This document shows, piece after piece, positions 56,486 through 64,000 of a stretch of DNA of 64,000 bases; the first letter of the stretch is position 1; each line of letters starts with the position of its first letter. The translations under genes and the position numbers were made by a program. The stretch lies in assembly GCA_027946365.1 (NCBI GenBank), contig JAPEUQ010000016.1, positions 310,001 through 374,000 of the forward strand, written 5' to 3'. Below the pieces are notes generated by a model that had not been told where the DNA came from, did no database searches, and was given only the letters and a program-made list of their open reading frames with translations. Source of the stretch: Kalmusia sp. IMI 367209. Its lineage: Eukaryota; Ascomycota; Dothideomycetes; Pleosporales; Didymosphaeriaceae.

Positions 56486-59041
56486 CTTGATGTCGATTGG
56501 GATCGAATACCTGAACTTTGGTTTTGATGACTGAATGTGAGGAGCCGGAAGAGTGGAATACTACGATTGAGCAGCTTGATGGTTTTTTTGCTGGATGCTC
56601 GTGAGCTTTTATACATTTTCAGCTCTTTCAGATGTAACCTAGCTGTGCGCAAGATTAAAGAATACACAATGCTCGAACATAAGCTGATTGTGGAGCTCTG
56701 TTTATGCCAACTTTTTCGATAGCGAATGGAATGCTGGATAGGGCACATTAGTTCGACTAACAGTCCTCTAAGCCCTCGGTCATATTACCTAGCATGACAG
56801 AGTCGAGAGAATCATCTGCATTGGCAAGGTGGTATTGAGACGTGGAGTGGATACAATGTTGCGGCTCAGTTCACTAGTGATTGTCAGCTTCCTCTGATAT
56901 ACACATTGTATGGATCGATACTCCTGGACTCGCCCGCCTAAACAGCTATTTACAGTATAGCCTGAGAAACCGAGTATCTGATCGTATGAGGTCGCAACCT
57001 TCATCATCCGAAGATGTAGTTCCCAATACCACCTAGATTAATCAAATATAGTAATCTAATGCACGATTGTTGCTAGTCAAATAAGAGTGAAGTCAAAGAT
57101 CCTACCTAATTCGATCACCCATATCTATCCTCAAAGTCAACCAAGCAAGCGAATATATGCAAGTAAGGCTGAAAGAATGCATCGCCATCAGCATCGTTAG
57201 CCAGAAAGGCTATGCAGCTCACTTTACGGCTCTCGGTGGCGAGAATCCCTCATTGGATCGGATACTGACTTGCACAGCCTCGCCAACACTCGCCATGTTG
57301 ATCTCTCACCAAAAATAAGCTCCGCTCCGCTGGCATGGTCTGGGCACTACTCGGTGTCCATGAGGAAGTGGAGCGGATTTAAACTGAGTACTTGGCTAGA
57401 TGCACTTCACACTTGCTTCTTTAGTATTTTGCTCTCTTTGGCTATTTGTTCACGTGGAAAAATCTCGGAACTTAACACTACACCATCAAGTCAAGCCATA
57501 CGTATGGCACTCGGCTCTTAGCGGAGCTACCCCACAAGTCTATACTAAGGCTGCCCTAGGGATTTGAACCCACAAATTGTACAAGGATTAAATGCTGATC
57601 GTAGTTTCATCACGTTGGCCGGAACGAGAATGAACGAACGTGAGGAGACAGCCACAGTGCGGCTCTTGGATAAGAAGATAATAAAAATCGCATTTTATTT
57701 CACACAGGAGTTTTTTAACAAGTTTTCTAGAGCAATGACTATTCCTTACCAATCTCTGAAAGACTAACGCAATCCAATCACCCAAGAAGCTTTAGTTTTG
57801 CAATCACACCCAGCAAAATACCTAGTTGAAGCGCCGATTAAATACAAATTCTCTATTAGATTCCACATTGGCTTGGTAGTTTAAGGATTCTGCTACACCT
57901 TTTGAGGTGAGTTCTTCTAGATATGACTCTGGGTTTAGCACTACCTCTTAACAGGGTCTCCTTTAGAGGTCGATCAAGTCTTCAAACCAGCACGATCTGG
58001 TACTTGAAGCTTTTGATAAGAGGCTTGTGGTTGATTTGAGCTCATTGAGAACTTTGGAAGGATCCACGGCGCAGAAGCATACGCCAACTTGTGAACTTGC
58101 GCACACCAAACCATGGCATCAACCCACGCGCCAAAACCTATGTCGCACCCTAGACCGCTCTCAACAATATGGTTGTCCACCACCCACATCGTAGACCGCA
58201 TCAAGACAGCGTACATACCCCTCGAGGAATTTCATCGTCGCTTCCATATTCGCCTAGGTCAAGCCTCCGTCCACATACAGCCCTCTGGCTTCGGAGAACC
58301 CTCGCTAGCGAGTGCCCAGGCTTTACCAATACACGAGTCTACGACCAAACGACTCCACGCCTCATTAGCAATTCACCAACCCACCATGTGCATCAACCCG
58401 CCATCGTACACCGATGTTGAAGCCCAGTGTGCACAAAACACCAAAATTACAAACTCCTGGCACCCGCTCTCCTCATCCTGAGCTACTTCGTCCTGGCTTC
58501 GCATGACGGCAAGATCAGGAATTCATTGGCACCTTCTGGATCACTTCAAGTGTTGTGAGAATACGTGTCATGTGCGAGAAGCAGAGGACAGTACGCTGAC
58601 AAATATCTGCGAGTCATGATTTTTTGATGTTCCTCGCATGCTCTCTAGCTAGGATGCATGAAGTATGTATGGTCTAGCGGGGTGACTGCCGGTCACGGTT
58701 GGTGACTGTGATGGAAGTTTGAACCTCAAAAAACGCATTCACGTGAGAGAATCGGGACGGTTAGAGAATTGATTCAGGAGTCCTTGTTAAACTATATACA
58801 AAGGCCGCCGAAACTCCCTACAGCGCCTTCCATTCATATCCTGTTCCCAGAGAGTTTTAAATGCAATTCGTGAAGTCATGATAAAGGTATCTCCCAAACG
58901 CCGATGCAAGTTAAATCAAACGATAGAAAAATGTCTACGGTATTGGATGGCATCTAGTCCAAGTCATCATCATCCACATGCATCCAAGCATTACCTGTCC
59001 ACTCGTGAGCCTAACATTCAGCTCCTAAGAGAAGAAGAAGT
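56486..59041. other. Gene-poor interval
   Basis: 2.6 kb, AT-rich in 56.5-57.9 kb. Frames do not exceed about 122 codons (58113-58481, no domain). Near 57555-57575 there is a GATTTGAACCC-like stretch resembling a tRNA T-arm, but no cloverleaf can be completed. Nothing else is supported. Confidence 0.5.
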
Positions 59042-61810
59042 TTACTCGTAGAGATCCATACCTCCATCAACCTCGTCCTCTAACTCTGCCACAGCATCAG
59101 ACTCGTCGTACATTTCGGAATCGTCTTCGCTGTCCGTGTGGTTGGGTAGCACCTGGATGTGTCCATCTTCAAGTACCACGCGCGCAGACTCGCCGTCCTT
59201 GATGCTGCCGCGTAGAATCATGACGGCCATGCGGTTTAGCACTTCTTTCTCAATGAGACGGGCAAGAGGACGCGCGCCGTAGGCAGGTGAGTAGCCAGCT
59301 GAGCCGAGGTAGTCACGCACTTCGTTGGTCATCTCGATGCGAACGTTACGGCCATTGGCGTTGAGACGTTTCTGGATTTCGGCCATGCGCACGTCAACAA
59401 TCTTCCGGATTTCCTTCCTGGTGAGGCGATTGAAGATGACAACGGAGGAGATGCGGTTAAGGAATTCAGGAAGGAAGTAACCGCGCAGCGCGCCCATGAC
59501 CATCTCGCGGGTGGTGGGGTCAATACGTCCGTCGGGTGCGTTGGGTCGAGACAGATATTCAGCGCCCAAGTTGGAAGTCATGACCACGATGCAGTTCTTT
59601 GCATCTACAATCCTACCTTGTCCGTCGGTGATGCGACCGTCATCCATGAGCTGCAACAGAACGGTGAGAACTTCTTTAGCTGCTTTTTCAACCTCATCGA
59701 AAAGTAGGATAGAAAATGGACGGCGGCGAAGCGCTTCAGTAAGCTGGCCTCCAGCATCGTGGCCGACGTAGCCCGGTGGTGCGCCAATCATTCTGCTGAG
59801 CGAATGACGCTCCTGGTATTCAGACATATCGAAGCGAATCATGGACTTGGGGTCATCGAAGAGGAACTCGGCGAGAGCCTTTGTGAGCAGCGTCTTACCC
59901 GTACCGGAAGGACCACAGAAAAGGAAGCTCGGTGGCTGATTCGGGTTGGCGAGGCCAGATCGTTGCAGCCGGATTGCATTGGACACTGCGCCGACTGCTT
60001 CTTTCTGTCCAACAACAATGTGTCCGAGGTGTCGTTCCATGTTCAGAAGCTTGTCCTTTTCGGTAGTTTTGAGCCTCGTCACTGGAATGCCGGTCCACCG
60101 TGCGACAATCTCGTTGATCTGATCAGGTCCAACAGAGTCGCTGAGAAGGGACTCACCTCCGCCATCCTGGTGGGCCCACATCTCAGCATCTGCCTTCTTT
60201 TTCTCTTGCTCGAGCTCGGTGATGCGCTGCTTCAAGTCCGGAATTGCATAGTATTGGAGATCCGACGCGGTCTGGATGTCGCGAATACGCTCAGCTTCAG
60301 CGAGTTTGTTCTGTAAGGTATCCAGCTTGATTTTGGCTTCCTGGATCTCTTTGCTGCGACCCTTCTCGCGTTCATACATTTCCCTCAAAGGCCTAAGGTC
60401 TTCTTCGATATTTGCGGCCTCGGCCCTGGCCTCTTTGAGACGCATTTGGGAAGCCTCATCCTTTTCACGATCCAGCGCGTGAATCTCAATCTGCAACTGA
60501 CGAAGGCGGCGTTCCATGTTATCGAGTGCTTCGGGCTGCGATTCTCGGGTGACTCGAACGGCGGCAGCAGCTTCATCGATAAGGTCGACCGCAGAGTCAG
60601 GAAGACGACGTTGTGTCAAGTAGCGAGCAGCAAGGGAAGCGGCAGACACGATGGCGCCGTCCATGATAGTTACACCGTGGTGGGTCTCGTAGCGTTCCTT
60701 TAATCCACGTAGAATGGAGATGGTTTCGGGTATCGACGGCTCCTTGACTAGAACCTGTTGGAAACGTCGCTCGAAGGCTTGGTCTTTTTCGATGTACTTC
60801 CTGTATTCGCCGAGAGTTGTGGCACCAATACAGTGAAGTTGACCACGAGCCAGCATGGGCTTCAGCAGGTTGGCGGCGTCCATGCCGCCTTCTCCGGAGG
60901 AACCTGCGCCCATGAGGAGATGGATTTCGTCCACGAACAACACTATCATATCTTTGGAATCCTCAATCTCCTTCAAAACGCCCTTCATACGCTCCTCGAA
61001 TTCTCCGCGATACTTGCTGCCAGCGACTAAGGCACCGACATCGAGCGAGAGTAGCTTGCATGCCGCGAGGTTGGCAGGGACATCGGCGTCGACGATGCGG
61101 CGTGCGAGACCTTCGACGACGGTGGTCTTGCCTACACCGGGCTCACCAATGAGGACGGGATTGTTCTTGGTTCGCCGCGATAAGATGCGTATGACTCGTC
61201 GAATTTCCTCCTCGCGACCAATGACCGGGTCGATCTTGCCTTCTCGTGCCATTGCCGTCATGTCGATGGTGAATTTCTTGAGGTTCTCGTTCTCTTCTTC
61301 AGCGTCTGCCGTCTTGGAGTCGACTCGCTTCGTGCCGCGAATTGCCTGGATGGCCTGATCGACCAGCTTAGTGTTCGGAACGTTCGACTCAGACAGACAT
61401 CGCTGGATTGATGCGTCCTGGCAGAGGCACTGGATGAGGTGCTCTACCGCAATGTAGCTGTCCTTCTGTGTCCGCGCGAGCTCTTCTGCCGCACGCAGTA
61501 TCTTAGCCATTGCTGGCGAGGGCGACGTTCGGTCTGGCGGTGGGTCCTGGCTCGGTAGCCGGACGAGAGCTTTCTTGAGGGCGCGTTCGAGCTGCTGGGG
61601 ATCGCCATTGGCGCGGTCTATGACTTGTCGGAAAAAGGGTACTGAGGGTTGCGAGAGACCAGCCTTCTGGGAATCGTCGGGCGGTGGGTCGATGAGCGAG
61701 ACTGCGAGATGTATGGGTGTGAGTTGTGAATGTGCGTAGCCTTTGGCGAGCTCAAAGCTGTCGGCGAGCGCCTTGGCTGCCTTGTCTGTATATGCGTCGA
61801 AAGAAGTCAT
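59042..61810 (-). CDS. HSP104: Heat-shock protein HSP104 (ClpB-type disaggregase)
   Basis: 922 aa from the ATG at 61810 ([19 protein letters not shown]), single exon. It is a hexameric AAA+ chaperone that extracts polypeptides from aggregates together with Hsp70 and drives prion fragmentation in yeast. Domains: Clp N-domain (1-150), NBD1 with Walker A GEPGVGKT (about 222-229) and Walker B VLFVDEIH, the coiled-coil M-domain (about 400-530), and NBD2 with GPSGTGKT (about 633-640), pore loop GYVGHD and [10 protein letters not shown]. The acidic tail ends MDLYE. Length fits fungal Hsp104 (about 900-930). No frame breaks occur. The promoter carries a gapped heat-shock element and a TATA-like motif. 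Confidence 0.97.
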   Translation of the reverse strand: MTSFDAYTDKAAKALADSFELAKGYAHSQLTPIHLAVSLIDPPPDDSQKAGLSQPSVPFFRQVIDRANGDPQQLERALKKALVRLPSQDPPPDRTSPSPAMAKILRAAEELARTQKDSYIAVEHLIQCLCQDASIQRCLSESNVPNTKLVDQAIQAIRGTKRVDSKTADAEEENENLKKFTIDMTAMAREGKIDPVIGREEEIRRVIRILSRRTKNNPVLIGEPGVGKTTVVEGLARRIVDADVPANLAACKLLSLDVGALVAGSKYRGEFEERMKGVLKEIEDSKDMIVLFVDEIHLLMGAGSSGEGGMDAANLLKPMLARGQLHCIGATTLGEYRKYIEKDQAFERRFQQVLVKEPSIPETISILRGLKERYETHHGVTIMDGAIVSAASLAARYLTQRRLPDSAVDLIDEAAAAVRVTRESQPEALDNMERRLRQLQIEIHALDREKDEASQMRLKEARAEAANIEEDLRPLREMYEREKGRSKEIQEAKIKLDTLQNKLAEAERIRDIQTASDLQYYAIPDLKQRITELEQEKKKADAEMWAHQDGGGESLLSDSVGPDQINEIVARWTGIPVTRLKTTEKDKLLNMERHLGHIVVGQKEAVGAVSNAIRLQRSGLANPNQPPSFLFCGPSGTGKTLLTKALAEFLFDDPKSMIRFDMSEYQERHSLSRMIGAPPGYVGHDAGGQLTEALRRRPFSILLFDEVEKAAKEVLTVLLQLMDDGRITDGQGRIVDAKNCIVVMTSNLGAEYLSRPNAPDGRIDPTTREMVMGALRGYFLPEFLNRISSVVIFNRLTRKEIRKIVDVRMAEIQKRLNANGRNVRIEMTNEVRDYLGSAGYSPAYGARPLARLIEKEVLNRMAVMILRGSIKDGESARVVLEDGHIQVLPNHTDSEDDSEMYDESDAVAELEDEVDGGMDLYE

Positions 61811-62045
61811 GTCGAAAAGTGGGTATCGCAAGCAGGGACTCGATGTGTGTGAGTTTGCTGAAGAGCAACCGTCGAAGCTGCCAGTGAGAGTGTCGAAATC
61901 AAATGTATGATGTGTTGAAAAGTCGAAATCGAGTCGTACGCGAGTCTTGGTGAGGCTTTATAGAAGTAGAGCGTGGGGCTTTGGTCAGGGTGGAGTGAGC
62001 CAGTCGTAACTGGAGGCATCGTGAGTCTTCTTGCCATTGGCCATC

Positions 62046-62063
62046 GAATGTTCTAGCTTGTTC
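62046..62063 (-). promoter_or_regulatory. Gapped heat-shock element upstream of HSP104
   Basis: Plus-strand GAATGTTCTAGCTTGTTC holds GAA, TTC and TTC units in exact 5-bp phase, with the third expected GAA replaced by GCT. This is the gap-type arrangement accepted by fungal Hsf1. It lies 236-253 bp upstream of the HSP104 ATG. A TTTATA (TATAAA on the minus strand) occurs near 61957-61962. Confidence 0.6.
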
Positions 62064-62203
62064 CCGAGCAAGGTGACACGCCGCCAGTGGACACTGCTGG
62101 TGCTACGTCATCACGAAGCGAGACACTAGTCCTCGTTCGATGCTAGCTCCGGAGCGGCTTCGGGCGGGTCGCTGTCTTGATGTCGTGAGGAGGGATGGGA
62201 TTA

Positions 62204-63082
62204 TTAGTCCTCATCCGAGATGTCCATGCTCTCTCCTGAGGTGGTGGTGGAGGTTTCGGTATCCTCATCCGAGATGTCCATAGCATCTGACCCCAGCTCG
62301 TCAGAAATTACCTTGTTCCCCCGCTTCTCCCACTCTTCGACCACTTTCGAGCCTTTCGCTTCTATAGCCCGTGGGATCTCGGGCCAGTTCACGAAGCCGA
62401 TTTGGGGGACTGGGTATGAATGAGACATGTTGGTGGCTTGGATATCTGCAAGACCATTCATCCTGCTGGCGCAATGCCCCTTCACCCAGATGAGCTCTAC
62501 GCGGACTCCCAAGCTCAAAAGCTGTTCTGTCCGGTCGAACAAGAGTTGGACCGCCAATGGCTCGTCGTCATCCAGGATGGGCCCCAAAGGCACTGTTGTC
62601 CGTGAGTTTTGTAGTGCCTGTAGGATTGATCTGGCGTCCGTGTATACACGGATGGTATTGAGCCGGCCTCGCTCGAAGTACTCCTCGAGGGCCAATCCTA
62701 AGGCGGCGGCGATGCCGTACAACTCTGCATCACCACTACTGGAGGTGTTTATGCCGAGACGGTAGGCACGCTGCCCTTCTACTTTCACGTCGCCAACTGG
62801 ACCGATCTCCGATCCCCACACGACACCAGCACCGGCGCGCTCACGTGTCAGACTGCCGTCTGACCAGTACGCCATCCATTGATGGACGGGTACGCCCTTG
62901 CTGCTTTCTCGCCCCACTCTCCTCCTCTCCACGAGGGACTCGAGGCGAAGGTTGTCGGCGAGCCTTGCATCCTCATCGCTGGGGATCACGATGGTCCCCG
63001 GGAAGAGGCGGTCTCTAGTCACTGTCCGAAAGATGTATTCATGGCGCGCACGTTGCCTGCGGCAGTAGCTCTGGTACGTCAT
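62204..63082 (-). CDS. RNase H-fold protein
   Basis: 292 aa, single exon, from ATG 63082 (MTYQSYCRRQRARHEYIFR). The RNase H type-1 catalytic set is intact: D75 (YWSDGS), E120 (DAELYG), D149 (VYTDARSI) and D213 after the KGHCASRMNGLAD loop with H203. The core spans about residues 68-220. The architecture and the GHCAS-NGLAD loop resemble RNase H domains of non-LTR retrotransposons and stand-alone fungal relatives, so it may be a domesticated copy or a cellular RNA:DNA hybrid nuclease. No reverse transcriptase is nearby. The C-terminus carries a duplicated MDISDED (268-274 and 286-292), encoded by identical 20-base stretches at 62208-62227 and 62262-62281. Confidence 0.85.
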   Translation of the reverse strand: MTYQSYCRRQRARHEYIFRTVTRDRLFPGTIVIPSDEDARLADNLRLESLVERRRVGRESSKGVPVHQWMAYWSDGSLTRERAGAGVVWGSEIGPVGDVKVEGQRAYRLGINTSSSGDAELYGIAAALGLALEEYFERGRLNTIRVYTDARSILQALQNSRTTVPLGPILDDDEPLAVQLLFDRTEQLLSLGVRVELIWVKGHCASRMNGLADIQATNMSHSYPVPQIGFVNWPEIPRAIEAKGSKVVEEWEKRGNKVISDELGSDAMDISDEDTETSTTTSGESMDISDED

Positions 63083-63687
63083 CTTGTAGGTACTATTCAA
63101 AAGTCAGCACTGTCCTAGAGACGAAAAGAGAAGAAGCAAGCCGTGAAAGTTATATCTGTTAGGCTCCGTTTGCTCCGTTGCCGGCCGCAACGCGGTGAAG
63201 GAAAGTATTCACCGGTGAATAAGACACACTAATTTCGCACGGCAACTGCATTTGTGGAAGATTCATTTTGTACCCTTACAATGCACTTTGCCATGACCGT
63301 AGATATCAGATGGAATGAATTTATTGGCATTCACAGATCGACGGTTTGGCAGTATTTCCTTACGAGGGCAGCAAAGAGCTAGAGGTATGTTGTTGGCTGA
63401 ATTATCCTCGAGTACATAAGACCTGAAGTATACAGAAAGTACATAAAAAGACCATCTGTAAACGTCTTCTCCGGAGTCACGGCACTCCTTCAAGAAACTA
63501 AAGACACATTGTGATCATGTTGGCCCAGGATACATTATACACACAAGCACTAGCTTGGGATTCACATCTCAACCTGGCATCATAACACCCACTACGGCCT
63601 TTCTAACGCCTAAACCACTTCGCTTTAGACTTCCCAGCCCTAACCAGTCTGACCGCCACAAATCCCTCTACCACATTTGACGCTGCC
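63083..63687. other. Intergenic with a 16-bp palindrome
   Basis: 605 bp between the RNase H-fold gene and the gene at the right edge. The only notable element is the palindrome at 63206-63221; no frame is supported. Confidence 0.5.
63206..63221. promoter_or_regulatory. 16-bp perfect palindrome, possible protein-binding dyad
   Basis: TATTCACCGGTGAATA reads the same on both strands. It lies 124-139 bp upstream of the RNase H-fold start codon, where a dimeric regulator site would be expected. No known factor is assigned. Confidence 0.35.
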
Positions 63688-63963
63688 CTAAACCATCCTT
63701 CCTTCTTTAGCAACACTCTCCGCAATCTTGACTAAGTCATCATTCAGCAGAGGATCTTTCTCAATGCCCTTTACAACCTGATCTAACATCGCCGCCGCAA
63801 TCTGCCCCACATAGATACTCGACAATCCCACAGCTAAGTTTAACACTCCCGCGAATGCGCGCTTAGCTAAGTTGTTCGGGTTGGTGATGAGACCTGGCTT
63901 TGCGGCTGTGGCTTCCATGGAGTGCTCTGCGGCGAAGGAGAGGACTTGACTCTCTGTCTCACC
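63688..63963 (-). CDS. C-terminal exon of an unknown small-helical protein (5' end beyond the window)
   Basis: The last exon runs from an acceptor at 63964 (TAACAG|GGTGAG) to TAG at 63688-63690, 91 codons. Upstream exons lie beyond base 64000. The visible part contains a possible amphipathic, alanine/glycine-rich segment (FAGVLNLAVGLSSIYVGQIA) and a charged tail (DDLVKIAESVAKEG). I do not recognise it. An internal ATG at 63918 could give a 76-aa protein if the acceptor were not used. Confidence 0.5.
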   Translation of the reverse strand, partial: GETESQVLSFAAEHSMEATAAKPGLITNPNNLAKRAFAGVLNLAVGLSSIYVGQIAAAMLDQVVKGIEKDPLLNDDLVKIAESVAKEGRMV

Positions 63964-64000
63964 CTGTTACATTTCAATACAAATAGGACCCAAAACGTGT

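Noticed and set aside
57540..57640. tRNA-like T-arm (GATTTGAACCC on the plus strand) suggesting a minus-strand tRNA
   Set aside because: The T-stem pairs in only three of five positions and no acceptor partner GCTGCCC lies about 70 bases upstream; at most a tRNA-derived relic.
1..64000. CRISPR arrays, bacterial operons, ribosome binding sites
   Set aside because: The sequence is eukaryotic (introns, fungal families); no regularly spaced repeat array was seen.

Overview
The window is filamentous ascomycete nuclear DNA. Most genes carry short introns of about 48-120 bp with GT-AG (twice GC-AG) ends, CTAAC/CTGAT-like branch sites and TTAG/CAG acceptors. The gene content (Zn2Cys6 regulator, many MFS transporters, HET-domain remnant, PEX22-like peroxin, GH72 relative, small secreted proteins) is typical of Pezizomycotina. 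Two large lineage-restricted proteins and the general style suggest a Dothideomycete, perhaps Pleosporales; that last step is inference. All exon models were built by eye from splice signals and reading-frame continuity; most conserved genes close to an exact multiple of three.

Layout. 1-6330: a sugar-transporter-type MFS gene (5' end outside the window), a fungal transcription factor (8 exons) and a second sugar-transporter-type MFS gene, looking like a small nutrient-uptake cluster with its own regulator. 7995-11754: a 3.76 kb segment bounded by two perfect 198-bp inverted repeats; it encloses a DHA-type MFS transporter and a decayed reading-frame region. 12.4-18.9 kb: a repeat-bearing acidic nuclear-type protein, a small heat-shock protein with a canonical heat-shock element, and a poorly resolved hypothetical gene. 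19.3-23.8 kb: eIF2B gamma and a PEX22-like peroxin transcribed divergently, then a small GPI-protein-like gene. 25.9-41.5 kb: hexose-transporter-type MFS, SWC5 (SWR1 complex), a multi-pass membrane protein with an AT-hook-like motif, Gtr2 GTPase, a cytochrome b5-like (MAPR/Dap1-type) protein, ribosomal protein eS25 and a BNI4-like protein. 41.5-54.9 kb is gene-poor: a hypothetical protein with a fourfold motif, an AT-rich patch, a HET-domain fragment, a catalytically dead-looking GH72 relative with a transmembrane segment and cytoplasmic tail, and an arginase 89 bp behind it. 54.9-64.0 kb: two secreted proteins (one small, eight cysteines), HSP104, an RNase H-fold protein and the last exon of a gene leaving the window.

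How they fit: the housekeeping core (translation initiation, ribosome, SWR1 chromatin remodelling, TORC1 GTPase, peroxisome import, protein disaggregation) is interspersed with accessory islands. Three frame breaks, at least two of them beside short G/C homopolymers, occur in otherwise intact genes, including the essential eIF2B gamma; that pattern points to single-base consensus errors rather than to real pseudogenes. The items most worth following up are the inverted-repeat-bounded segment, the GH72 pseudo-enzyme with a receptor-like layout, and the eight-cysteine secreted protein.
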